Shown: positions 1 through 4,432, counted from the stretch's first letter. The stretch is DNA of 6,685 bases from an uncultured Eubacteriales bacterium (GCA_949747935.1 CATKHE010000128.1:1-6685); one strand, 5' to 3'. Numbers and translations are program-made. The notes: generated by a model not told the origin, from the letters alone.

Positions 1-297
1 ATCCTGCTGGACGACATGGTGGACACCGGCGGCTCCCTGTGCCACGCCGCCAAGGCCCTGGTGGAGATCGGCGGCGCCAAGGACGTCACCGCCTGCGCCT
101 CCCACGGAGTCCTCTCCGGACCGGCCATCCGCCGGATCAATGAGAGCGTGCTGGACGAGGTGGTCTTCCTCAACACCATCCCCCAGAAGCCAGATGTCCA
201 CTGCGACAAGATCCGCTATATCTCGGTGGCTCACCTCTTCGCCGAGGCCATCAGCCACATCTATATGGAGACCTCCGTCTCCCCCCTGTTCGTATGA
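1..297 (+). CDS. prs: Ribose-phosphate pyrophosphokinase (PRPP synthetase), C-terminal part
   Basis: This is the last 98 codons of a gene that begins before the window; the frame is open from base 1 to TGA at 295-297. The enzyme transfers pyrophosphate from ATP to ribose 5-phosphate, giving PRPP for purine, pyrimidine, histidine, tryptophan and NAD synthesis in the cytoplasm. What shows it: the visible protein opens with ILLDDMVDTGGS (residues 1-12), the PRPP-binding loop of type I phosphoribosyltransferase folds in its PRPP-synthetase form. It then has the family's usual helix and strand pattern (AKALVEIGGAKDVTACASHGVLSGPA) and the C-terminal signature ISVAHLFAEAI followed by SVSPLF, close to the SVS-LF ending of bacterial Prs. 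It is directly upstream of pth, a pairing common in Firmicutes. The N-terminal ATP-binding half cannot be seen. Confidence 0.93.
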   Translation: MLLDDMVDTGGSLCHAAKALVEIGGAKDVTACASHGVLSGPAIRRINESVLDEVVFLNTIPQKPDVHCDKIRYISVAHLFAEAISHIYMETSVSPLFV

Positions 298-301
298 TTT
301 T

Positions 302-329
302 GGGGCGGCCATACTGGCCGCCCCTTCTT
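302..329 (+). terminator. Hairpin after prs (intrinsic terminator or attenuator)
   Basis: A perfect 9-bp GC-rich stem, GGGGCGGCC (302-310) with GGCCGCCCC (316-324), has a 5-nt loop and is followed by TTCTT. It starts 4 nt after the prs stop codon. Only 21 nt separate its stem from the pth start, with no room for a separate promoter. Pth expression therefore probably depends on read-through, or the hairpin acts as a partial terminator or mRNA stabiliser. The U-tract is short, so its strength is uncertain. Confidence 0.7.
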
Positions 330-345
330 AAAGCGAGGGAATACC

Positions 346-939
346 ATGTTTTTCAAAAAGGACGCGGGCGGCGTGAGCTGGCTGCTGGTCTGCCTGGGCA
401 ACCCGGGAGACAAGTATGAGAACACCCGGCACAACGTGGGCTACATGGTGGCCGACGAGTTGGCCGAGCGGCAGAAAAAGCCCATTCAGCGGCTGAAATT
501 CAAGGCGCTGACCAATATTTTTACCATTTCCGGGGAAAAGGTGCTGGTGATGAAGCCCATCACCTATATGAACCTGTCCGGGGAGGCGGCACGGCCGGCG
601 GCGGACTTTTACAAAATCCCCCCGGAACAGGTGCTTGTGGTGTCCGACGACACCGCTTTGGCCCTGGGCCGACTGCGTATCCGGCAGAAGGGCTCTGCCG
701 GGGGGCACAACGGACTGAAAAGCATCATCCAGCACCTGGGCACCGACCAGTTCCCCAGGCTGCGGGTGGGGGTGGGGGAGAAGCCCCACCCGGATTACGA
801 CATGGCTGACTGGGTGCTTGGCAAGTTCGTGGGAGAGGATAAAAAGACCATCGACGGGGCCGTCAAGCGGGCCGCCGACGCCATCGAGTGCATCCTGGCC
901 GAGGGAATCGACCGGGGTATGGGGAAATTTAACGGATAA
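346..939 (+). CDS. pth: Peptidyl-tRNA hydrolase
   Basis: This cytoplasmic enzyme cleaves the ester bond of peptidyl-tRNAs that fall off the ribosome, recycling tRNA; it is essential in most bacteria. The protein is 197 aa, the usual length of the bacterial Pth family. It carries all main motifs: LGNPGDKYENTRHNVGY at 17-33 with N19 and the catalytic-base histidine H29; MKPITYMNLSG at 69-79 with M75 and N76; the D101/D102 pair before LALGRLRIR, one being the residue that orients the histidine; and GSAGGHNGLKSI at 116-127 with the tRNA-contact asparagine N122. The ATG start is chosen because GAGGGA (335-340) lies 5 nt before it; the first nine residues form a short extension compared with E. coli Pth. 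It lies downstream of prs, with a hairpin in the gap. In many Firmicutes mfd follows pth, but here an accessory island follows. Confidence 0.96.
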   Translation: MFFKKDAGGVSWLLVCLGNPGDKYENTRHNVGYMVADELAERQKKPIQRLKFKALTNIFTISGEKVLVMKPITYMNLSGEAARPAADFYKIPPEQVLVVSDDTALALGRLRIRQKGSAGGHNGLKSIIQHLGTDQFPRLRVGVGEKPHPDYDMADWVLGKFVGEDKKTIDGAVKRAADAIECILAEGIDRGMGKFNG

Positions 940-942
940 CAG

Positions 943-968
943 AAGCGGCGGGGGAGCCCCTGCCGCTT
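943..968 (+). terminator. Hairpin after pth
   Basis: AAGCGGC (943-949) pairs with GCCGCTT (962-968), and a G-U pair plus three G-C pairs extend the stem to 11 bp with a GAGC loop. It begins 3 nt after the pth stop. No U-run follows it; instead the last two bases of its 3' arm are the first bases of the -35 box of the next promoter. It is therefore a weak or atypical terminator, probably the prs-pth 3' end. Confidence 0.55.
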
Positions 969-995
969 GAATATACTGTCGAATTTTGGTATAAT
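967..995 (+). promoter_or_regulatory. Sense promoter of toxin-like gene A
   Basis: The -35 box TTGAAT (967-972), a 17-nt spacer and a perfect -10 TATAAT (990-995) preceded by TGG give an extended -10 sigma-A promoter. Predicted transcription start is near 1002, leaving a leader of about 49 nt before the GTG at 1051. The same elements at the same spacing occur in copy B. Confidence 0.8.
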
Positions 996-1021
996 CACTG
1001 TGCTGCCCGACAATTACCCAA

Positions 1022-1035
1022 TCTGTGGCAACAGA
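1022..1035 (+). promoter_or_regulatory. Conserved leader hairpin before toxin A ribosome binding site
   Basis: TCTGT and ACAGA form a 5-bp stem closing a GGCA tetraloop, ending 1 nt before the GAGGGGG ribosome binding site. It is identical in copy B (1812-1825) within the most conserved part of the module. A role in limiting ribosome access, like the leader helices of Fst-type mRNAs, is inferred. Confidence 0.45.
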
Positions 1036-1050
1036 GAGGGGGTGGAAACA

Positions 1051-1146
1051 GTGGAAATCCTAACAAACATCCTGGTGTCGGTTGTGGCAAACGTAATTGG
1101 CTGCTGCGTTTGCAAATGGCTTGACCGGCACGGCAAGGGCAGATAA
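1051..1146 (+). CDS. 31-aa Fst-like membrane peptide, toxin candidate (copy A)
   Basis: The predicted peptide has a hydrophobic stretch at residues 4-21 (LTNILVSVVANVIGCCVC) followed by a positively charged tail, KWLDRHGKGR at 22-31. A single membrane helix with a WLD-plus-basic tail is the general plan of Fst/Ldr-type type I toxins, which damage the inner face of the membrane; assignment to that group is inferred. It shares 22 of 31 residues with the copy B peptide. The GTG at 1051 is chosen because GAGGGGG (1036-1042) sits 8 nt upstream and because it corresponds to the copy B ATG. An in-frame GTG at 1042 lies inside the ribosome binding site and is less likely. It has its own promoter (967-995), ends before a strong hairpin (1151-1196), and is opposed by a convergent antisense RNA. 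Alternative: a harmless small membrane protein. Confidence 0.75.
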   Translation: MEILTNILVSVVANVIGCCVCKWLDRHGKGR

Positions 1147-1150
1147 GCCT

Positions 1151-1196
1151 AGAAGAATCCCGCGGAGAGTGGCTGCTCTCTGCGGGGTTCTTCTTT
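1151..1196. terminator. Shared bidirectional terminator, copy A
   Basis: A 19-bp stem pairs 1151-1169 with 1176-1194, including two G-U pairs, around a 6-nt loop (TGGCTG). On the plus strand the 3' arm ends in TTCTTCTTT. On the minus strand the mirror arm also ends in a T-rich TTCTTCT. It begins 4 nt after the peptide stop codon. Both the mRNA and the antisense RNA would end here, leaving fully complementary stem-loops in the two RNAs, as in Fst/RNAII. Confidence 0.85.
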
Positions 1197-1198
1197 GC

Positions 1199-1230
1199 GG
1201 TGGAAACAGTAATCCTAACAAACTTACTGG
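1199..1230 (+). repeat. Direct repeat of the toxin A ribosome-binding/start region
   Basis: GGTGGAAACAGT (1199-1210) repeats 1041-1052 exactly, and AATCCTAACAAAC (1211-1223) repeats 1056-1068 exactly; the upstream copy has three extra bases (1053-1055). The shared stretch covers the end of the Shine-Dalgarno sequence, the start codon and the first codons. Because this downstream copy is transcribed from the opposite strand, the antisense RNA would pair with the toxin mRNA's translation start. Confidence 0.9.
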
Positions 1231-1238
1231 CTGAGTTG

Positions 1239-1268
1239 ATTATACCACAGCTATCCCGGCATATGCAA
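1239..1268 (-). promoter_or_regulatory. Antisense promoter, copy A
   Basis: Read on the minus strand: -35 TTGCAT (1268-1263), an 18-nt spacer, and -10 TATAAT (1244-1239) preceded by TGG, an extended -10. Copy B has the same boxes and spacing, although the -35-proximal half of the spacer has changed, which points to selection on the promoter itself. The perfect extended -10 should make it stronger than a plain promoter with this weak -35. Confidence 0.78.
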
Positions 1269-1284
1269 GGGGGAAATAAAAATT

Positions 1285-1458
1285 TCAGGTTTCTGCCTTT
1301 GGAGTATAGTGCTGACAGGCTTTCGCATCATTTCTCCGGGGCTTGCGTCGGGGATAGACACAGTGTCCGGAACCGCATTCCAGGAAATGGTCCTCATCCC
1401 ATTTTACATAGTGCTGGCGAAAGTGCTGGCATGTTTGACATATATGCTCTGTTTTCAT
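1285..1458 (-). CDS. Small Cys/His-rich protein, possible zinc-binding
   Basis: A 57-aa protein of unknown function. Five cysteines and several histidines are spaced as in small metal-binding proteins: C7-x2-C10, C28, G31-H32-C33 and C48-x-H50, with aromatic and basic residues between (HFRQHYVKW, YPRRKPRR). I recall similar short proteins with a CKxCxHF / GHCVYPR / CxHY pattern in gut Clostridia, but cannot name a family with certainty. The ATG at 1458 is preferred: an AAGGAGG ribosome binding site (1473-1467) sits 8 nt upstream. A longer frame from GTG at 1467 would start inside that site. It is divergent from the ribbon-helix-helix gene and its 3' end faces the antisense promoter of copy A, 16 nt downstream on the same strand. 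I see no convincing promoter or strong terminator for it. A DNA- or RNA-binding zinc ribbon is possible, not shown. Confidence 0.75.
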   Translation of the reverse strand: MKTEHICQTCQHFRQHYVKWDEDHFLECGSGHCVYPRRKPRRNDAKACQHYTPKAET

Positions 1459-1516
1459 CCTCAACACCTCCTTGCACTAATATACATCATCTTACATAAA
1501 ATGAAACCCCTTGTAT

Positions 1517-1546
1517 TTGAATTTGTAAAAATGTACACTATATAAC
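1517..1546 (+). promoter_or_regulatory. Probable promoter of the ribbon-helix-helix gene
   Basis: TTGAAT (1517-1522), an 18-nt spacer and TATAAC (1541-1546) lie 27 nt before the ATG, giving a predicted leader of about 20 nt. The spacer holds the palindrome TGTACA (1532-1537), and the 9-mer ACATAAAAT occurs at 1494-1502 and 1545-1553. Either could serve as an operator for the ribbon-helix-helix protein, which is speculative. Confidence 0.5.
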
Positions 1547-1573
1547 ATAAAATAATGCAAGGCGGTGTAAGAA

Positions 1574-1744
1574 ATGTCAGAATCAGCTCTGGTAAATCGA
1601 ACTAGATTTACTTCGTCACTTAAAAACGAGTTAATGCAGGATTTTAATGAACTTGCCGCAAAAACAAGAATCAACAAGTCACGCCTGCTGGATGAAGCGG
1701 TGGAGGACCTTTTGAAGAAGTATGAAAAAAGGATGGCTGAATAG
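1574..1744 (+). CDS. Ribbon-helix-helix DNA-binding protein
   Basis: A 56-aa protein with the complete fold of a small MetJ/Arc/CopG-type repressor: a short strand (NRTRFTSSL, 8-16), helix 1 (KNELMQDFNELAAKT, 17-31), the turn INKSR (33-37) typical of the family, and helix 2 (LLDEAVEDLLKKYEK, 38-52). Such proteins bind DNA as dimers through the paired strands and often repress their own promoter or act as antitoxin or plasmid copy-control regulators. No toxin partner gene is next to it: the gene upstream is divergent and the next gene downstream has its own promoter. The ATG at 1574 follows AAGGCGG (1559-1565) by 8 nt. The gene is noticeably richer in A and T than prs, pth or the minus-strand operon, suggesting transfer from another replicon. 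Its stop codon lies in the loop of its own terminator. Confidence 0.85.
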   Translation: MSESALVNRTRFTSSLKNELMQDFNELAAKTRINKSRLLDEAVEDLLKKYEKRMAE

Positions 1745-1758
1745 GCCATCCTTTTTCT
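1725..1758 (+). terminator. Intrinsic terminator overlapping the end of the ribbon-helix-helix gene
   Basis: GGATGGC (1731-1737) pairs with GCCATCC (1745-1751) around a 7-nt loop containing the TAG stop codon. Five A-T pairs extend the stem, and TTTTTCTT (1752-1759) follows. This is a textbook terminator, part of it coding. It ends exactly where the -35 box of toxin promoter B begins. Confidence 0.85.
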
Positions 1759-1786
1759 TGATAATACTGTCGATTTTTAGTATAAT
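1758..1786 (+). promoter_or_regulatory. Sense promoter of toxin-like gene B
   Basis: TTGATA (1758-1763, five of six matches to the -35 consensus), a 17-nt spacer and a perfect TATAAT (1781-1786). Predicted start is near 1793, giving a leader of about 47 nt. Unlike copy A it lacks the TG extension but has the better -35 box. Confidence 0.8.
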
Positions 1787-1811
1787 GGCTGTGCTGCCCT
1801 ACATTACCCAA

Positions 1812-1825
1812 TCTGTGGCAACAGA
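1812..1825 (+). promoter_or_regulatory. Conserved leader hairpin before toxin B ribosome binding site
   Basis: Same 5-bp stem and GGCA tetraloop as at 1022-1035, directly followed by the AAGGGGG ribosome binding site. Conservation between diverged copies suggests it matters for the mRNA; the function is inferred. Confidence 0.45.
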
Positions 1826-1839
1826 AAGGGGGTGGAGGC

Positions 1840-1935
1840 ATGACCTCTCTGACAGATATCCTCGTGACGGTCGCAGCAAATGTAATCGGCTACTACATTT
1901 GCAAGTGGCTTGACCGCCACAGCAAGGGCAGATAA
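1840..1935 (+). CDS. 31-aa Fst-like membrane peptide, toxin candidate (copy B)
   Basis: The peptide has a hydrophobic segment (LTDILVTVAANVIGYYIC, residues 4-21) and the basic tail KWLDRHSKGR (22-31). It matches the copy A peptide at 22 of 31 positions; most changes are conservative or in the first residues, and the region from C21 on is nearly unchanged. Codons also differ at silent sites, which suggests the protein is under selection. The ATG at 1840 is the only reasonable start: AAGGGGG (1826-1832) lies 7 nt upstream and an earlier in-frame GTG at 1834 is followed by no better signal. A membrane-acting type I toxin is the favoured reading because of the opposing antisense RNA and direct repeat; a regulatory or signalling small membrane protein remains possible. 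No signal peptidase site is evident. Confidence 0.78.
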   Translation: MTSLTDILVTVAANVIGYYICKWLDRHSKGR

Positions 1936-1944
1936 GCACAAAAT

Positions 1945-1983
1945 GAATCCCCGGAGAGTTGCAGCTCTTCGGGGATTCGCTTT
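1945..1983. terminator. Shared bidirectional terminator, copy B
   Basis: A 14-bp stem pairs 1945-1958 with 1965-1978 around a 6-nt loop (TTGCAG), with one G-U pair, followed by GCTTT. On the minus strand the arm continues into CATTTTGTG, giving a T-run. It would end the toxin mRNA, the antisense RNA and, since none is seen earlier, probably the long minus-strand operon. Confidence 0.82.
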
Positions 1984-2013
1984 GGTGGAGACATTGTCTC
2001 TGACAGATTTTCG
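1984..2013 (+). repeat. Direct repeat of the toxin B ribosome-binding/start region
   Basis: GGTGGAG (1984-1990) repeats 1831-1837, CAT (1992-1994) repeats the bases spanning the start (1839-1841), and TCTCTGACAGAT (1997-2008) repeats codons at 1846-1857 exactly. The sequence is unlike the corresponding repeat of copy A after the first bases, so each downstream repeat follows its own gene. Confidence 0.88.
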
Positions 2014-2022
2014 GCTGCATTG

Positions 2023-2052
2023 ATTATACCACAGCTGGTTCAGTATATGCAA
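2023..2052 (-). promoter_or_regulatory. Antisense promoter, copy B
   Basis: On the minus strand: TTGCAT (2052-2047), 18-nt spacer, TATAAT (2028-2023) with the TGG extension. It sits 16 nt beyond the murE-argB stop codon on the same strand, so it can act on its own or be passed over by operon transcripts. Confidence 0.78.
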
Positions 2053-2068
2053 GAGGGGAATCATAAAT

Positions 2069-4432
2069 TTATCCGGTGATCGTCGTTCCCGAGGCCCGCT
2101 GACCCAGCATGTGGAGGAGGAGGACGTGTTCCACCCGGCCGTCCAGGATGGAGACCTCCCCCACCCCGGCGCGGACGGCGTGGACGCAGCCCCGGACCTT
2201 GGGCACCATCCCCCCGGCGATGAGGCCGGCGTCGATGAGCTCCTCCGCTCGTTTCACGTCCATCCGGTCCACGGCGGTCTTGCTGTTGTGGCTGTCGATC
2301 AGAATGCCGCCCACGTCGGTGAGGAAGACCAGGCTCTCCGCCTCCAGGGCCTCGGCCACCGCCCGGGCGGCGTCGTCGGCGTTGCAGTTCAGGCCGTCTC
2401 CGTCCTCCCCCAGGGCCACGGGGGAGACCACGGGGAGAAAGTCGGCATTGAGGAGGGTGTTCAGCACCTTGGCGTTCACCCGGGTGACAGCCCCCACCCG
2501 GCCCAGAGCCGGGTCCTTCACCGCTGCGGTGAGCAGGCCGCCGTCCTTGCCTGAGATGCCCACAGCGGACACCTCCAGCCGGGCCAGGTCGGCCACAATG
2601 GCCTTGTTCACCTGGGCGGACAGGGCCAGCTCCGCCGCCTCCAGGGCGGCCTGGTCGGTGACCCGGTAGCCGTTCTCGAACCGGGTGGGCACCTGGAGCC
2701 GCTCCAGCAGGGCGGTGATGTGCCTGCCGCCGCCGTGAACCAGAACCACCCGCATTCCCACCATCCGCAGGGCGGCCACATCCTGGAGGGTGGTGTCATG
2801 GCCGGACTCCGCCCCGATGGCGGAGCCGCCGTATTTCACCACCACCGTCTTTCCCTCGTGCCGCTTGAGAATGGGCAGGATGGACAGCAGGCTGCGCACC
2901 TTCTCCATGCCGTCCAGGCCGTGGCGCACGTCGTACTCCCGAAGAAAGGTGTGGACATAGTCCACATCGGAGGGGGTCTCGATATACTCCCGGCCCCGCT
3001 TCTGACGGGTCTCCGCCCCCTTGCCGGTGATGAGCAGGACGGAGGGCTCCCGGCAGCCCAGGACGGCCTGACGGATGGCTTCTCCCCGGTTGGGCTGGAT
3101 GGAGTACTCGCAGTCCTGCTCCGCCACGTGTTCGGCGATCTCCCGGCAGATGGACAGGGTGTCCTCCTCCCCGCTGTCCTCCTCAGTGAGAACCACCAGA
3201 TCAGCGTATTTCCCTGCGATTTCCCCCAGATCCCTCCGCCGGTCCAGGGCTTTTCCCCCGGGACAGCCGAAGAGGGAGACGATCCGCCGGCCGGGGTACT
3301 CCGCCTGGACGGAACGGAACAGGGTCTCGAAGGACATCCGGTTGTGGGCGTAGTCCACAATGGCGGCAACGGTGTCGTCGGCGTTGGTGTAGACCTCCAT
3401 CCGTCCGGGCACCCGGGCCTTCATCAGCCCCACATAGACGCACCGCTCCGGGATGTTCAGCGCCTCGCACACGGCGATGGCGGCCAGAGCGTTCTCCACA
3501 TTGAACAGCCCCGGCATAGTGAGCCGGAACTCCCGGAGATACCGCCGGGTGCGCACCCGGAAGAGGATATCTCCCCCCCGCTTGCGCACCTGGGAGGCGT
3601 AGATATCCGCCTCCTCATTTTTCTGGGAGAAGGTGAAAACCGGCCGGCCCGCCTCCTGAGCGGCGGCCAGAATGCGGTCGGCGTGGCCGCAGTCCAGATT
3701 GACGCAGTTCACCGCACCCTGCCGGAAAATGTTCAGCTTGGAGGCGAAGTAGTCCTCAAAATCCGGGTGCTCAATGGGAGAGATGTGGTCATAACCGATG
3801 TTGAGGAAGCAGGCGGCGGCGAAGTCGGTACACAGGGATCGGTGGTATTTCAGCGCCTGGCTGGACACCTCCATGGTCAGATACTCCATCCCCGTCTCCG
3901 CCCCGCAGGCAAAGTGCCGCTGGAGCTCCAGCGGCTCGGGGGTGGTGAGGTGGGATTCAAACCGCTCCACTCCGTCGTAGGTGTCGATGGAGGAGATGAC
4001 GCCGCTCTCCGGCCTGCCCTGTTCCGCCATATACTCGTCCAGGATATATTTCAGATAGTAGGCGGTGGAGGATTTGCCCTTGGTGCCCGTCAGGCCGATG
4101 ACCTTCAGCTTCCCTGAGGGGTGGTCAAAGAACAGGTCGGCCAGGGGGGCGATGGTCAGGCGCATGTCGCTCACCAGAAGGCAGGGCAGGCCGATTTCCG
4201 GATAAGGGGTCTCGCTCACATAGGCGGCGGCCCCCTTGTCCTGAGCCATCTTCAAGAATTCCGCCTTGAAGTGGGCTCCCTTGCAGAGAAACATGGTGCC
4301 GGGGACCACCTCCCGTGAGTCGTAGGACACCAGTTCCACCGGGGCGGACCGGTCCAGCCCCTCCGGGACGGGGGCGGCCAGCAGGTTCCGCCCCTCCAGC
4401 AGGGTGATATAGTCGCCGAGGGTATGTTTCAC
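2069..4432 (-). CDS. murE-argB: Fusion protein: MurE-type Mur ligase and ArgB-type acetylglutamate kinase
   Basis: One uninterrupted 787-aa frame. Residues 1 to about 507 are a full Mur ligase of the MurE type, which adds the third amino acid to UDP-MurNAc-dipeptide in the cytoplasm using ATP: P-loop TGTKGKSS (115-122), TTPEP (163-167), MEVSSQAL (187-194), NIGYDH (211-216), K232 in the place of the carbamylated lysine, VDYAHN (359-364), GKGAE (470-474). The DNPR substrate motif reads EDSG (418-421). Residues 509-787 are a complete ArgB-like kinase: VVKYGGSA (531-538), VHGGG (565-569), NGYRVTD (587-593), GKDG (628-631), NCNADDA (682-688), LTDVGG (704-709), GGMVPK with K745, DGRVEH (764-769) and GTTITG at the end. 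GTG at 4432 is chosen: GAGAGG (4446-4441) lies 8 nt upstream; the GTG at 4441 touches that site. It follows the frameshifted gene by 16 nt. Substrates of either half are not proven. Confidence 0.9.
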   Translation of the reverse strand: MKHTLGDYITLLEGRNLLAAPVPEGLDRSAPVELVSYDSREVVPGTMFLCKGAHFKAEFLKMAQDKGAAAYVSETPYPEIGLPCLLVSDMRLTIAPLADLFFDHPSGKLKVIGLTGTKGKSSTAYYLKYILDEYMAEQGRPESGVISSIDTYDGVERFESHLTTPEPLELQRHFACGAETGMEYLTMEVSSQALKYHRSLCTDFAAACFLNIGYDHISPIEHPDFEDYFASKLNIFRQGAVNCVNLDCGHADRILAAAQEAGRPVFTFSQKNEEADIYASQVRKRGGDILFRVRTRRYLREFRLTMPGLFNVENALAAIAVCEALNIPERCVYVGLMKARVPGRMEVYTNADDTVAAIVDYAHNRMSFETLFRSVQAEYPGRRIVSLFGCPGGKALDRRRDLGEIAGKYADLVVLTEEDSGEEDTLSICREIAEHVAEQDCEYSIQPNRGEAIRQAVLGCREPSVLLITGKGAETRQKRGREYIETPSDVDYVHTFLREYDVRHGLDGMEKVRSLLSILPILKRHEGKTVVVKYGGSAIGAESGHDTTLQDVAALRMVGMRVVLVHGGGRHITALLERLQVPTRFENGYRVTDQAALEAAELALSAQVNKAIVADLARLEVSAVGISGKDGGLLTAAVKDPALGRVGAVTRVNAKVLNTLLNADFLPVVSPVALGEDGDGLNCNADDAARAVAEALEAESLVFLTDVGGILIDSHNSKTAVDRMDVKRAEELIDAGLIAGGMVPKVRGCVHAVRAGVGEVSILDGRVEHVLLLHMLGQRASGTTITG

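Larger units (their letters stand above)
1150..1232 (-). ncRNA. Predicted antisense antitoxin RNA, copy A
   Basis: Predicted from the reverse promoter (-10 at 1239-1244) with a start near 1232 and an end at the shared hairpin, about 80 nt. It has two possible contacts with the toxin mRNA: its 5' part is complementary to the ribosome-binding/start region at 1041-1068, and its 3' hairpin is fully complementary to the mRNA terminator. This matches RNAII of the Enterococcus par locus in size and plan. No open reading frame lies in it. Ends are predicted only. Confidence 0.7.
967..1283 (+). repeat. Module copy A of a duplicated type I toxin-antitoxin-like cassette
   Basis: This segment aligns end to end with 1758-2070 in the same orientation. 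Shared parts, in order, are: the sense promoter, a 23-nt exact run in the leader (1013-1035 and 1803-1825), the ribosome binding site, a 31-codon gene, a hairpin terminator, a copy of the start region, an antisense promoter with identical -10, -35 and 18-nt spacing, and a purine-rich tail ending in AAATTT. The copies have diverged throughout, so the duplication is old or the two were acquired separately. Boundaries are good to about 5 nt. Confidence 0.85.
1944..2016 (-). ncRNA. Predicted antisense antitoxin RNA, copy B
   Basis: Predicted start near 2016 from the -10 at 2023-2028, ending at the shared hairpin, about 70 nt. Its 5' part is complementary to the start region of toxin mRNA B through the 1984-2013 repeat, and its hairpin is complementary to the mRNA terminator. 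Ends are predicted, not measured. Confidence 0.7.
1758..2070 (+). repeat. Module copy B of the duplicated cassette
   Basis: Second copy of the module described at 967-1283, in the same orientation. It differs most in the hairpin (shorter), in the start region and its matching downstream repeat, and in the antisense promoter spacer. Its right end, AAATTT, runs into the stop codon of the convergent murE-argB gene (2069-2071). Confidence 0.85.

Noticed and set aside
940..1050. Riboswitch or T-box leader before toxin A
   Set aside because: The predicted leader is only about 49 nt with one 5-bp hairpin, too small for known ligand-binding leaders.
1574..1744. Ribbon-helix-helix protein as antitoxin of a type II pair
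   Set aside because: No toxin gene is adjacent in the same direction: upstream is divergent, downstream has its own promoter after a strong terminator.
1722..2064. Longer open frames on both strands across module B
   Set aside because: They run through the promoter, the hairpin and the 31-codon gene, have no ribosome binding sites, and are not kept in copy A.
967..2070. Insertion sequence or transposon
   Set aside because: No transposase or recombinase and no terminal inverted repeats; the two copies are direct and each is a functional-looking gene module.
2069..2908. argB as a separate gene starting at the internal ATG (residue 509)
   Set aside because: There is no stop codon between the two domains and no convincing Shine-Dalgarno sequence before that ATG, so a fusion is the simpler reading.
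2720..4117. A 465-codon open frame on the plus strand opposite murE-argB
   Set aside because: It is made of low-complexity Pro/Gly/Leu/His-rich sequence typical of the reverse of a GC-rich gene, and the minus strand encodes clear enzyme motifs over the whole span.
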